Shown in pieces: positions 15,487 to 23,950 of a stretch of 64,000 nt of DNA. The stretch is from Fibrobacter sp. UWEL. Its GTDB lineage: Bacteria > Fibrobacterota > Fibrobacteria > Fibrobacterales > Fibrobacteraceae. The stretch's first letter is position 1. The number at the start of each line of letters is the position of its first letter. A model generated the notes under the pieces. It saw only the letters and a program-made list of their open reading frames with translations, made no database searches and was not told the origin of the DNA. The stretch is taken from the NCBI RefSeq assembly GCF_900142535.1, contig NZ_FRBE01000013.1, positions 45,564 to 109,563 of the forward strand, given 5' to 3'. Both the position numbers and the translations under genes were made by a program.

Positions 15487-16299
15487 ATGAGAAAGTTTTT
15501 AGCTACAATATTTGCTTTGCCCTTGCTGTTCATCGGCTGTACCACTGATACTGCTGGTACCACAGAAGAAACCAATGCAATTAATGCAGTTGCTATGTTG
15601 GATGGCGACCTCGACAAATGGGCTGTGATTGAAGGTAACGCCATCGAACTGGATAAGCAGAATCAGAAGGCTCTTGCAGGTCGCGTTACCCTCGGTAAGC
15701 CGTCTGCCGATGGCCTTGCTCGTGCAGGCCTTGAATTTGATGTCTCTGAAGAAGGCAAACCTGCAAATCTTTTGGATTTGAGTGAAGGTTTGTGCATTGC
15801 TTACCAGTCTGACTTTGAAGTGGAAGTTCAGTTGGATATGGGAGACTTTGTCAATGATGCTGTTGACGAAGATTATCCCTCTGTCAGCATGCACAAGACC
15901 ATCAGCGGTGTGGAAACTCATTGCCATCGTTGGTCTTCATTCAGAACCAAACATTCCGATTTGATGGGCGAAGTTGCTGCAATGACGGTTCGCGCAGTGC
16001 GTTTGATGTTTGCTGGTGAATCTGGTGAAACGGGTAATTTCAGTATTAATCGTGTGGGAAAATACGAGGACAATTCTGACTTTTCTAGTTCGTCTTCTGA
16101 AGAATCGCTGTCCAGTAGTTCCGTAGAATCCTCCAGTAGTTCCGAAAAAATCTCCAGCAGTTCCGAAGAAATGAGTGTTGTCGATCTTGGAAATCAGTTG
16201 GGTGGTCCTTCTGGATACTGGACCGTTTCCCTGGGCAGCTTAAACATCATGAGTCTTCCTGACAAATTCCAAGGGCTTCAAGGGAACCATCAAAGCTGA
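15487..16299 (+). CDS. Lipoprotein gene, 5' part of a frameshifted reading frame
   Basis: Encodes a signal with lipobox FIGC (Cys about 18), then a domain with AGLEFDVSEEG, LSEGLCIAYQSDFEVEVQLDM and a closing VRLMF...INRVGKYED. This has the same layout as the SSWGG domain at 5822-6685. A polyserine linker (about residues 198-230, Ser and Glu) follows, then the start of a second copy of the domain (PSGYWTVSLGS). The frame breaks near 16265-16276 and ends at TGA 16297-16299 after about 10 aberrant residues. The ribosome site GAGGACCT precedes ATG 15487. A truncated lipoprotein with one domain and the linker could still be made. Confidence 0.65.
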   Translation: MRKFLATIFALPLLFIGCTTDTAGTTEETNAINAVAMLDGDLDKWAVIEGNAIELDKQNQKALAGRVTLGKPSADGLARAGLEFDVSEEGKPANLLDLSEGLCIAYQSDFEVEVQLDMGDFVNDAVDEDYPSVSMHKTISGVETHCHRWSSFRTKHSDLMGEVAAMTVRAVRLMFAGESGETGNFSINRVGKYEDNSDFSSSSSEESLSSSSVESSSSSEKISSSSEEMSVVDLGNQLGGPSGYWTVSLGSLNIMSLPDKFQGLQGNHQS

Positions 16300-16654
16300 A
16301 GAAGGTCGTTCAGGCACAAATCCATACATTGGCTTTAACGTTGCTGGCGAAAACTTGCTGGCGGACATTAGCTCCTGGGGCGGCTTGTGCATTCGCTACA
16401 AGTCTACGATGTCTATAGAGGTGGCGATTACCGGTGATGTGACTTATCCCAGTGATTACTGGTATGTGACACTGATGTCATCCTCTGAAATGGTTTGGGC
16501 GAAAATTGGATGGGATGTCTTTAGATATAAAGGCGAATCTGATAGTGGCATTGAGTCCGCTCTTGGTGTGATTTCCCAGTTGAGAATCATGTTCCCTGAG
16601 GAAGGCGAATTCTTCATTGACGCCGTAGGTTCTTACGACCAGTGTGGCGAATAA
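16262..16654 (+). pseudogene. 3' part of the frameshifted lipoprotein (second SSWGG domain)
   Basis: Read in the next frame, bases from 16262 give SKGFKGTIKAEEGRSGTNP, then GFNVAGENLLADISSWGGLCIRY and a closing LRIMFPEEGEFFIDAVGSYDQCGE in two strands. It aligns throughout with the protein at 5822-6685. Dropping one base in AAGGGCTTC (about 16271-16276) fuses it to the upstream part as PDKFQG-FKGTIK. There is no ribosome site or start at the junction, so this part is not translated by itself unless frameshifting occurs. It may be a real mutation, a sequencing error or programmed shift. Confidence 0.7.
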
Positions 16655-16669
16655 AAATTTGTTCTGTGA

Positions 16670-16705
16670 AAAAAGAGGTCACGACGTTGAGTCGTGACCT
16701 TTTTT
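16670..16705 (+). terminator. Terminator after lipoprotein gene
   Basis: AGGTCACGAC-N5-GTCGTGACCT flanked by A- and T-runs; perfect 10-bp stem. Confidence 0.85.
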
Positions 16706-16720
16706 GCATCCTGATAAATA

Positions 16721-16826
16721 CGGAGTCTCCCGCCAAGCGGATGCGGCTCGTATTAACGAGCCGTAGTAGCGCGGAGCATTTTGCGTCGTAGGTTCTTATC
16801 CAGACGAATGCAAAATGCGGAGTCTC
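16721..16826. repeat. Palindromic element flanked by 9-bp direct repeats
   Basis: CGGAGTCTC at 16721-16729 and 16818-16826 brackets two stems: GGCTCG-N6-CGAGCC (16745-16762) and GCATTTTGC / GCAAAATGC (16776-16784, 16810-16818). It ends exactly at the rph stop codon. It also holds GTAGGTTCTTA, shared with the end of the preceding lipoprotein gene. Confidence 0.5.
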
Positions 16827-17552
16827 TTAAGGTAACTCGCCGCCGATGAGTTCCATCTGTTTCTTGTAGATGTCCTTGCAGGCGTTTTCGCCGAGATCGA
16901 GAAGGGTGTTCAGCATCTTGCGGTCAAAGCTTGCGTGTTCGCCGGTGCCCTGGACTTCGATGAAGTTCTGGGCGTCCTGCATGACGACGTTCATGTCTAC
17001 GTCGGCTGCGGAATCTTCCACATAGCAGAGGTCACAGAGGGGCTTGCCGTCCACGACGCCAACGGAGATTGCGGTAATGCCGTGCTGGAGGATTTGTTCG
17101 GTGAGACCGAGACGAGCCTTAATCTTCTTGAGGGCGATTGCGAGAGCGACGAAACCGCCGATGATGCTTGCGGTTCTAGTGCCGCCGTCAGCTTCGATGA
17201 CGTCGCAATCGATGACGATTGCGTTCTCGCCCAGGGCGGCGAGATTGGCGGCGCCACGGAGGGAGCGGCCCACCAGACGCTGGATTTCCTGAGTGCGACC
17301 GCTGGCGCCTTTACGTTCGCGTTCCACACGCTTGCCGGTGCTCTGGGGGAGCAGGGAATATTCTGCGGTAATCCAGCCAGTACCGCGGCCAGCCAGCCAG
17401 TCCGGAACTTTCGGGAGGAGCGTTGCGTTGCAGATGACGCGGGTGCGGCCCATCTCGATAAGGACGGAACCATCAGCGGAACTGATAAAGCCCGTGGTCA
17501 TCTTCAGGTTTCTGTATTCGTCAAATTTTCTGTCAGTACGTTCGTAAGTCAT
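16827..17552 (-). CDS. rph: Ribonuclease PH
   Basis: 241-aa phosphorolytic 3'-5' exoribonuclease that trims tRNA 3' ends and structured RNAs. Diagnostic motifs: YERTDRKFDEYR at the start, the GWITAEYSLLPQST stretch, the basic ERERKGASGRTQEIQRLVGRSLR, and DCDVIEADGGTRTASI with the catalytic acidic residues. The usual length is about 240 aa. It is transcribed toward a terminator shared with the lipoprotein gene; the DUF4405 gene ends 8 bp upstream and is likely in the same operon. Confidence 0.96.
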   Translation of the reverse strand: MTYERTDRKFDEYRNLKMTTGFISSADGSVLIEMGRTRVICNATLLPKVPDWLAGRGTGWITAEYSLLPQSTGKRVERERKGASGRTQEIQRLVGRSLRGAANLAALGENAIVIDCDVIEADGGTRTASIIGGFVALAIALKKIKARLGLTEQILQHGITAISVGVVDGKPLCDLCYVEDSAADVDMNVVMQDAQNFIEVQGTGEHASFDRKMLNTLLDLGENACKDIYKKQMELIGGELP

Positions 17553-17560
17553 TTAAACCT

Positions 17561-17983
17561 CTATTTCTTAAAATACCATTTGATGCGCTTGATAAAGTGC
17601 CCGATACCGATGATTAAAAATACTAGCGCTAGTTTCCCGTGGATTCCGCCTACAGGGCCGTGGCCGCTGGTGAAAAATGTAAAGATAGCGGCGAAGCCAC
17701 TGATAAAGGCGACAATGCTTAGAATAACCAAAGCCTTGGTCACTTTGTTGGAACTTTTCTTGAATCGGGTAAGCCATGCAGAAACTCTGGCCCAGTTCAA
17801 ACGCAGATGGGCAAAGACCAGAATTGCCATGAGGATGCCGAATATTGCGTGGAGAGCAACCCAAAAATGATTTGCCATGCCCAGCCAATCGGCACCATGA
17901 AGAACTTCTATGAGGATGGAACTGGCTAGCATTACGATTGCAACAACCGCGAGAAGAAGATTCACTACGTAAAGCTTTTTCAT
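17561..17983 (-). CDS. DUF4405-type four-helix membrane protein
   Basis: 140-aa integral membrane protein with four predicted helices: YVVNLLLAVVAIVMLASSIL, WVALHAIFGILMAILVFAHL, LVILSIVAFISGFAAIFTFF and LALVFLIIGIGHFI. Histidines in HAIFG, AHLRLNW, GGIHG and GHFIKR are placed like the heme ligands of small b-type cytochromes, and the family is usually listed as DUF4405. Heme binding is inferred, not shown. pheA begins its 3' end 33 bp upstream. The start ATG 17983 has AAGGATGA immediately before it. Confidence 0.75.
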   Translation of the reverse strand: MKKLYVVNLLLAVVAIVMLASSILIEVLHGADWLGMANHFWVALHAIFGILMAILVFAHLRLNWARVSAWLTRFKKSSNKVTKALVILSIVAFISGFAAIFTFFTSGHGPVGGIHGKLALVFLIIGIGHFIKRIKWYFKK

Positions 17984-18016
17984 CCTTCATCCTTCATATT
18001 TCATTTTTCATTTTCA

Positions 18017-18868
18017 TTAATATTTCAACGTTTCCACGACGCCCTTCTTGAAGGTTCCCAGAATGTAGACAAAGCTGGTGTAGTTCTTCAGTTCGGCCAG
18101 AGCTTCCTTTGCTCTCGGGTCGCTGACGTTTGCTTCGAAGGAGATGTGGAAGATGTATTCCCAAGGCTTGTCCGGATGGGGACGGCTTTCGCAGCGGGTC
18201 AAGTTGATGCCACGCTTGGCGAAACAGCCCAGAACGTTATAGAGTGCGCCTACGGAATCAGAATGGGCCAGCTCCAGCAGGAGCGTTGTCTTGGCGCCTT
18301 CCGTTTCGGCGAAGTCTGCGGGAGTTTTCTGGATGGCGTAGAAGCGGGTGAAGTTTGTACCGCGGAGATTTTCCAGACCTGCCTTCAGAATATCCAGATT
18401 GTAAATCTTTGCGGCGTATGCGCTGGCGATGGCGCCTTCGTCACGGTTCCCGCGAGCAGCAAGTTCCTCTGCGGAGCCTGCGGTATCAAATGCGGGGACT
18501 GCCTTGATCTGGGGATTTTCTGCGAAGAACTTGGAACATTGTGCCAGAGCCTGGGGGTGGCTGTAGACTCGCTTCAGATCTTCAACCTTCACGCCGGGCA
18601 TGACGCAGAGGGTGTGCTCGATACGGAGCATCACTTCGCCTACAATGCGGTGGCGCCACTTGTAAAGCAAGTCGTAGTTAGCCTCGATGGAACCTGCAGT
18701 GGAATTTTCGATGGGAATTGCACCGCCGTCGGCTTCACCATTTTCAATTGCCTGGTAAATTTCCTCGAAGGTGTCCATAGGCAAAGTTTCGATGTCTTCG
18801 CCAAACAGGTAGTGGGCTGCGCAATCACTGTATGCGCCCTTACGGCCTTGGAATGCAATTTTCTTCAT
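18017..18868 (-). CDS. pheA: Prephenate dehydratase
   Basis: 283-aa monofunctional prephenate dehydratase: prephenate to phenylpyruvate, in phenylalanine synthesis. Catalytic domain: IAFQGRKGAYSD, then GGAIPIENSTAGSI, then the TRFYAIQ motif with catalytic Thr. The C-terminal ACT domain carries the Phe-binding CESRPHPDKPWEYIFHI pattern and would give feedback inhibition. There is no chorismate mutase domain. ATG 18868 is used because the family starts KKIAFQG; TTG 18877 would add three residues. Possibly an operon with the DUF4405 gene and rph. Confidence 0.95.
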   Translation of the reverse strand: MKKIAFQGRKGAYSDCAAHYLFGEDIETLPMDTFEEIYQAIENGEADGGAIPIENSTAGSIEANYDLLYKWRHRIVGEVMLRIEHTLCVMPGVKVEDLKRVYSHPQALAQCSKFFAENPQIKAVPAFDTAGSAEELAARGNRDEGAIASAYAAKIYNLDILKAGLENLRGTNFTRFYAIQKTPADFAETEGAKTTLLLELAHSDSVGALYNVLGCFAKRGINLTRCESRPHPDKPWEYIFHISFEANVSDPRAKEALAELKNYTSFVYILGTFKKGVVETLKY

Positions 18869-18934
18869 AAATCCCAAAAGGTTTAAAATTTCAGAAAGTT
18901 TTTTTTCGTCTTCAAAAATACAATTTTTGAAATA

Positions 18935-19606
18935 CTAGCGGATCAATCGGCGGGCTCCCTTATAGCGGGAATCGAAATACTTTTCTTCAAGATTGGAAAT
19001 CATGACGCCCTTGCTGGTGCTGGCATGGGAGAAGTTTCCGTCGCTCAGGTAGACGCCAATGTGGCTGATGCCCCAGAAGTCGCCGAAGAAAACAAGGTCC
19101 CCTTCCTTTAGGGAACTGCGGCTCACCTGGGTAAATCGGGTGTCCTTGTAAATGGCGGCGGCCTTGTGGTCCAGGGAGACTCCGTAGAAGTCTCGGAACA
19201 CGTTCATGATGTAGCCGGAGCAATCCGTGCCCTTGCGGCTGGATCCGCCGTAGACGTACTTAGTGCCTTTCCAGCTGTCCGTGTATTCCTTGAGGGTGGA
19301 GTACTTCTTGCCACCGCTAGCTTTCGTTTGTTGCTTGGCGGGTGCCGTAGATTTCTTGGGGGCAGGCTGTGTGGCGGGATTTGCGGCCTTGGCTACTTTC
19401 GTAGAGTCGCTGGCTTGTGCTGCTGGTGTTGTGGCAGACGCGCTTGCCTGGGTGGGTTCCTGTTTTTGTACGGTGGGAACGGGCTTGTAGGCGCCCAGCT
19501 TGCGGCTATAACCTGTACGAGTGGGGAAGGAACAGGACGTAAGCATTACAATGCTTAGGAACAGCGCAAGTGCTGCCAGTCCTGATTTCTTCCAAAGATT
19601 CGCCAT
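18935..19606 (-). CDS. NlpC/P60 family cell-wall hydrolase lipoprotein
   Basis: 223-aa lipoprotein with lipobox LTSC (Cys25), a long Ala/Pro/Thr/Lys-rich linker (residues about 45-100), and a C-terminal NlpC/P60 peptidase that cleaves D-Glu-diaminopimelate bonds in peptidoglycan. Catalytic residues visible are Cys129 in GTDCSGYI, His182 in SHIGVYL, and a third polar residue, probably His194. Domain length and order match E. coli Spr/MepS-like enzymes. The linker should let it reach across to peptidoglycan from the outer membrane. bioB ends 17 bp upstream and may be cotranscribed. Confidence 0.92.
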   Translation of the reverse strand: MANLWKKSGLAALALFLSIVMLTSCSFPTRTGYSRKLGAYKPVPTVQKQEPTQASASATTPAAQASDSTKVAKAANPATQPAPKKSTAPAKQQTKASGGKKYSTLKEYTDSWKGTKYVYGGSSRKGTDCSGYIMNVFRDFYGVSLDHKAAAIYKDTRFTQVSRSSLKEGDLVFFGDFWGISHIGVYLSDGNFSHASTSKGVMISNLEEKYFDSRYKGARRLIR

Positions 19607-19623
19607 TGAAAGAAATGTAATAA

Positions 19624-20598
19624 TTAGCCGATGAAACCGTGGGGTTCAAAACCCAGCTTGCGGACTAATTCAAAGTCGGTCTTGTTGTTTACGCCGGCGG
19701 TGGTGAGCATGTCATCGGTGATGGTGGCGTTGGCGCCGCTCTTGAAGGCCTTTTCGCCGTAGTCACCCAGAACGCCGCGACCTCCTGCTAAGCGGAGGTA
19801 AGCCTTGGGATTGATAAAGCGATAGATGGCGACGATTCTGCAGAACTCGTCGTTGGTCACCTTGGGAAGGTTTTCGAAGGGTGTGCCCGGGATGGCGTTC
19901 AAAACGTTGATGGGCGTGGACTTTACGCCCAGATCGCGAATGTCGATGCACATGTCAATGCGGTCTTCCATGGTTTCGCCAAGACCCATGATGCCACCAC
20001 TGCAGATTTCAAGACCTGCGGCCAATGCGTTTTGCAGTACCCCGATCTTGTCGTCGTAAGTGTGGGTGGTGCAAACGTCGGGGAAGTGACTGCGGTAAGT
20101 TTCCAGATTGTTGTGGAAGCGGGTAAGGCCTGCAGCCTTCAGCTTATCAAACTGTTCGCGGTTTAGAAGGCCGCTGCTGAGACAGACGGAAAGCTTGGTT
20201 TCTGCCTTCAGTCGCTTGATGGTTGCGGAAATCTGCTCCACGTCGCTATTAGTGAGGGTGCGGCCGGAGGTAACGATGGAATAGCGGGGGATACCTGCGG
20301 CTTCCTTCTTTTTTGCGTCGGCTACGATTTCGTCGGCGCTGAGAAGCTTGTATTCCGGAGCGCCTGTGTGGTAGAAGCTGGACTGTGCGCAGTACTTGCA
20401 GTTTTCGGAGCAGCGGCCACTTCGTGCGTTGACGATAGAGCAGAAATCAAAATCGTTTCCGTGAAGTTTTTCGCGAATTTCGTTGGCGGCTGCGGTCAGT
20501 TCGTCCAGATCTGCATCTAGCAATTTGATTGCGTCTTCACGAGTGGTGACGTAATCTTCATTTAAGATCTTGTTCTTCAATTCCTGAACGAAAGACAT
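19624..20598 (-). CDS. bioB: Biotin synthase
   Basis: 324-aa radical SAM enzyme that inserts sulfur into dethiobiotin. The SAM-cluster cysteines are Cys63, Cys67 and Cys70 in the CSENCKYCAQSS stretch. Further family motifs are the YSIVTSGR segment, the NLETYRSHFP strand, GGIMGLGETMEDRI and a late RLAGGRG. ATG 20598 has AAGGAG 6 nt upstream. No other biotin genes are in the window. It is the only radical SAM enzyme seen here. Confidence 0.96.
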   Translation of the reverse strand: MSFVQELKNKILNEDYVTTREDAIKLLDADLDELTAAANEIREKLHGNDFDFCSIVNARSGRCSENCKYCAQSSFYHTGAPEYKLLSADEIVADAKKKEAAGIPRYSIVTSGRTLTNSDVEQISATIKRLKAETKLSVCLSSGLLNREQFDKLKAAGLTRFHNNLETYRSHFPDVCTTHTYDDKIGVLQNALAAGLEICSGGIMGLGETMEDRIDMCIDIRDLGVKSTPINVLNAIPGTPFENLPKVTNDEFCRIVAIYRFINPKAYLRLAGGRGVLGDYGEKAFKSGANATITDDMLTTAGVNNKTDFELVRKLGFEPHGFIG

Positions 20599-20703
20599 AA
20601 AAACTCCTTAGGGTTGGTCTGACTAATTCTGTATGGTCCAATCCAACGTGGCGAAAATATAGAAAAGCGTCACCTGAGCCTCAAACCCGAAGTCTCATAA
20701 CTG

Positions 20704-21204
20704 TTACCCGATTTCCGTCACGCCGTCTTCTATGAGGTAGGGCATTTCCTCGTGAATGACCACGCCTTCTGAAATCGCCTTGGGATCCAGATGGATGTAG
20801 TTGATGTCCCCATCGGCGAGAACGGTTCCGTCCATATCCATCAAGCTTGCGTGGGTAACGAAAAAGCGGGAGGTGATTTTGATGATTTCGCCGCGACCAA
20901 TGAGCTGCACTCCGTAGGGTACGGGCTTTCGGAACTTGGTTTCCAGGGACATGGTGACGCCCCAGATGTTTTCGTTTCCGCCTTCCTTGGCCCACACGGC
21001 TCGTAAACCCATTTCGTCCAGCATGGCGGTAATGAGTCCGCCGTGAACGCGGCCGGGATAGCTCTGGTGTTGTTCACGATACTGGAAAAGACTCATGACG
21101 CTGCCGTCTTCCATGTTGTAGAAAGGCGCGCGGACGCCGTATTCGTTATCCAGACCGCACATCATGCACATCTTGCTGTTGTGCTGCTTGCTAATGACCT
21201 TCAT
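20704..21204 (-). CDS. PaaI-type hotdog thioesterase
   Basis: 166-aa single-hotdog protein of the PaaI/YbaW-type thioesterase group, acting on acyl-CoA; the substrate is unknown. The motif YPGRVHGGLITAMLDEM has the conserved HGG and the acidic residue of the catalytic helix. The N-terminus has CMMCGLDNEYG, a CxxC pair not usual in the family. The start ATG 21204 has CAGGAG upstream. The amidotransferase gene ends 18 bp upstream, so a two-gene operon is likely. Confidence 0.8.
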   Translation of the reverse strand: MKVISKQHNSKMCMMCGLDNEYGVRAPFYNMEDGSVMSLFQYREQHQSYPGRVHGGLITAMLDEMGLRAVWAKEGGNENIWGVTMSLETKFRKPVPYGVQLIGRGEIIKITSRFFVTHASLMDMDGTVLADGDINYIHLDPKAISEGVVIHEEMPYLIEDGVTEIG

Positions 21205-21222
21205 GAAATGCTCCTGATCCCA

Positions 21223-21915
21223 CTAATGCTTTTTCAACATGCCGTCAATGATTTTCTTCATGAACTCATTGGCGTCCTGCATGTACTGTGCGGTAAAGTC
21301 TCGTATTTCCTTTTCATTCTGAATGAACTTGCCTGAAACGCCGTTATAATCTTCCTTGGCGTTCTTCAAAAGGCTTTCCACAGATTCCTGATTGGCTTCC
21401 AAATGGAACTGCAGGGCGATGGCGCTGCCCAGTTTGAATGCCTGATTTTCGCAGCCTTCGCTTTCGGCCAGCTTGGTGGCTTCCTTGGGAATCTTGAACA
21501 TCTGTCCATGCCAATGGAGTGCGTTAATGGTTTCTACGCCGGTCCCGTGATTGCAGCAACAGTCGCTCCATTTGACGGGGAACCAGCCCACTTCCTTTTC
21601 GGGGGAGGGGAGGATGGCGGCGCGGAAGGCGCTTGCGATCATCTGTGCGCCCAGACAAATTCCCAGGAGGGGCTTGCCTAGCTGAACCATGTCCTTGCAC
21701 AGTTCCTTTTCGCGAACGAAGTAGGGATAGTTTGCCTCGTCCAGCACACTCATGGGGCCGCCCAGCATAATGGCAAAATCAATGTCGTCTTCGTGGGGAA
21801 TAGGGTCACCCGCGAAAAGCTTTACAATGTGGATGTTATGACCGCGGGCCTTCAGTAGCGGGTAGAGAATTCCCGGACCTTCGAATTCAACATGTTGAAA
21901 AATATAGGTTTCCAT
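21223..21915 (-). CDS. Class I glutamine amidotransferase-like protein
   Basis: 230-aa stand-alone GATase1-domain protein, similar to the GMP-synthase-glutaminase-like group. Nucleophile elbow GICLGAQ (Cys87), oxyanion-region LGGPMSVLDE, and the His of ALQFHLEAN (about 173) are visible. Such proteins are often gamma-glutamyl or GMP-synthase-like hydrolases; the true substrate cannot be told. ATG 21915 follows GGTATGAT. It is probably cotranscribed with the thioesterase gene. Confidence 0.82.
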   Translation of the reverse strand: METYIFQHVEFEGPGILYPLLKARGHNIHIVKLFAGDPIPHEDDIDFAIMLGGPMSVLDEANYPYFVREKELCKDMVQLGKPLLGICLGAQMIASAFRAAILPSPEKEVGWFPVKWSDCCCNHGTGVETINALHWHGQMFKIPKEATKLAESEGCENQAFKLGSAIALQFHLEANQESVESLLKNAKEDYNGVSGKFIQNEKEIRDFTAQYMQDANEFMKKIIDGMLKKH

Positions 21916-22029
21916 ATCATACCTTTTTTACGTTCTTTAATATAAAAAAGTCGCGAAAACGCAGCTGTTTGTTTTGACAAAATGGGGCGAAACACCGATA
22001 TCCCCAATGTAGGTAACAAAGGAGATAGG

Positions 22030-23121
22030 ATGGCTGACCCGTATGATTTTCTAAGACTGGATTTTTCATTGACGTTAACAGCGTCTAGTTTGTCATCCTC
22101 CCAATTGTGCATGGGATCCTGTGAAATTCCCGCTGCTTGTAAAACGGATTCTGCCTTAAACGATTCAATTCAGTATTGTACTCTTGTGCAACGATTGATT
22201 CAAGGAAACATCCAGCCTAAGGATTGTACGGAGTTGCTACAGTTTCTTTCTGGAGAAAAGCTCACTGTCCAGGATAATTACATGCATATTTTCACCACTA
22301 GGTCCTTTCTTCCGGATGACGAAAAAAGTGTGGTAGAAGCAGTGAGGTTCGTAATCAATACCTGGATGAAAGGCTTCCTGCCTGGGACTCAGTTTACACT
22401 TGACGACAACAGTCTTGCGATCAAGAATAAGCGTCAGGTGCGCTCTCCGAGGAATCCGGATGGATACTCCTTTGATTGCTTCTTTGATACCTCGGTTCAG
22501 ATGTGCTATGGACCGAATAAGGTTTTCTGTCGGGATCCCTACTTGTATCCAACCAACATTCGCGAGCTGGATAGAAAGCAGTTTCTATGGGACTTGCTCA
22601 ATCATAGGGATGATTTCGATGGATTTGCTGATGGGTATTCTGCCAAGGTCTTTTTGAAACCGCGAGATTGGAAGGAACGATTTATTCAGATAGCTAGCAA
22701 TATTGGGGATAATCCACAGTGTAGCTTGGAAGACAAATTGCTGGCGTTGTCCAACCTTCTGACCCCTGGGGATGTTTCCGTGGAAAAATGTGAATTTATG
22801 GATTGTCCCCGTACCAATATTTTCAATGGAGTTCTTTCCAGACCGTCAAAGGATGTAACTCTTGAGGACCTGCGTTCGGAAATTGATTATCTGGAACGTC
22901 AAGCGAATGGCTTGAAAGCGGCTTTGCGATTGATGAAAAAATTTTGCAAGTCTTCTGGTTCTGAAACTCGCCTGATGTCTGGTTTGGAATTGGGAAAAAT
23001 GATTGCGAAAAAAGTGACGCTGGATCCACTGAGTTATGCGGATAATTCCTACTATGCCATTGCGAGCTTGGCCAGGGATATCCTGGCGGGGGAGGTGGAT
23101 CTCTCCACTTTCCCGGAATGA
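22030..23121 (+). CDS. Unknown cytoplasmic protein (363 aa)
   Basis: 363-aa protein that I do not recognise. No signal peptide or membrane segment. It carries scattered cysteines (CMGSCEIPAACK near the N-terminus, CEFMDCPRTN in the middle) and a helix-rich C-terminus (SEIDYLERQANGLKAALRLMKKF) that could form a coiled coil. ATG 22030 has GGAGATAGG just upstream; an earlier in-frame ATG (21982) has none. Codon use is plainer and more A/T-rich than in neighbouring housekeeping genes, hinting at an accessory gene. It is flanked on both sides by minus-strand genes and stands alone. Confidence 0.6.
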   Translation: MADPYDFLRLDFSLTLTASSLSSSQLCMGSCEIPAACKTDSALNDSIQYCTLVQRLIQGNIQPKDCTELLQFLSGEKLTVQDNYMHIFTTRSFLPDDEKSVVEAVRFVINTWMKGFLPGTQFTLDDNSLAIKNKRQVRSPRNPDGYSFDCFFDTSVQMCYGPNKVFCRDPYLYPTNIRELDRKQFLWDLLNHRDDFDGFADGYSAKVFLKPRDWKERFIQIASNIGDNPQCSLEDKLLALSNLLTPGDVSVEKCEFMDCPRTNIFNGVLSRPSKDVTLEDLRSEIDYLERQANGLKAALRLMKKFCKSSGSETRLMSGLELGKMIAKKVTLDPLSYADNSYYAIASLARDILAGEVDLSTFPE

Positions 23122-23124
23122 TTT

Positions 23125-23883
23125 TTAATGGAGGTGAGCGGACTTAATGTAGTCCCGGTGTTCTTCTTTCACCCTTGCGCTTGTTTGCGTGCAGGGTTTT
23201 AACTTGGCGTATAAATCTTCCAATTGGGATTTATTGAAAAGGACCCGTCGGGAATTCAATACGCCTGTGATTTTTTCTTTCATCTGGAACAGATGCAGAA
23301 TTATCCAGTCTTCACCTCGGGCGGGAATCCTCCTGAAAACGCAACGATCGCTGAAGACGATGATGGAAAAAATCGGGAGCTCGTCTACGTTCAATTCGGT
23401 TCGTGAGTAGTTGTCCTTCAGGAAATGTTTCAGGGCCCGAATGTGTCCCGCATTTTGTTGAATGGGGTTGTGGAAGGTGTGTTCCGTCCTGGCATTAAGC
23501 CGCTGGTTCCAACGTTCATCTTCCAACCCGCCGGTAATTTCGCCGGAGATATTTTTGCTTTCAAGAACATAAATGCCGGACTGGTGCAGGACCAGTGCGT
23601 CCACCTCGGTGGTGCCGCCATGGCTGGGAAGGTACAGATTTTTCATCACGCCGTACATGCGACCGTCTTCATCGCAGATTTTAGCCATCATGCGAGCCGC
23701 TGCCGCCTCGCCGTATAATCCGTCAGGATCATTTTCCAGTTGTTCCTTCTGGAAATCTTTAAATGACTTGCGGCGACCATCGTTATGAAACTTGCCGGAA
23801 GGCTTTCTGTCAGCCTTCGTCTTGAAAAAGACGAAAGCCAGAAAGGCGATTACCGCAAGTAATGTAACGATGGTCGTAGTCAT
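23125..23883 (-). CDS. NERD domain protein with N-terminal membrane anchor
   Basis: 252-aa protein: one N-terminal membrane helix (TIVTLLAVIAFLAFVFF), a basic linker, then a NERD (nuclease-related) domain. The domain shows YGEAAAARMMAKICDED, then TTEVDALVLHQSGIYVLESKNISG, the last with the conserved D...E-x-K pattern of restriction-endonuclease-like folds. ATG 23883 is used; the longer upstream frame overlaps the helicase gene antisense and looks spurious. Function of anchored NERD proteins is poorly known. It follows the helicase terminator and is probably transcribed alone. Confidence 0.82.
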   Translation of the reverse strand: MTTTIVTLLAVIAFLAFVFFKTKADRKPSGKFHNDGRRKSFKDFQKEQLENDPDGLYGEAAAARMMAKICDEDGRMYGVMKNLYLPSHGGTTEVDALVLHQSGIYVLESKNISGEITGGLEDERWNQRLNARTEHTFHNPIQQNAGHIRALKHFLKDNYSRTELNVDELPIFSIIVFSDRCVFRRIPARGEDWIILHLFQMKEKITGVLNSRRVLFNKSQLEDLYAKLKPCTQTSARVKEEHRDYIKSAHLH

Positions 23884-23897
23884 GGCGAAAGTATAAG

Positions 23898-23929
23898 AAA
23901 AAAGAGTTCGCTTGGAAGCGAACTCTTTT
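23898..23929. terminator. Terminator after DEAD-box helicase gene
   Basis: AAAAAAGAGTTCGCTT-GG-AAGCGAACTCTTTT; long perfect stem with a tiny loop, 22 bp past the helicase stop. Confidence 0.75.
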
Positions 23930-23950
23930 GAAGTGGCGTCGTTGACGCAA

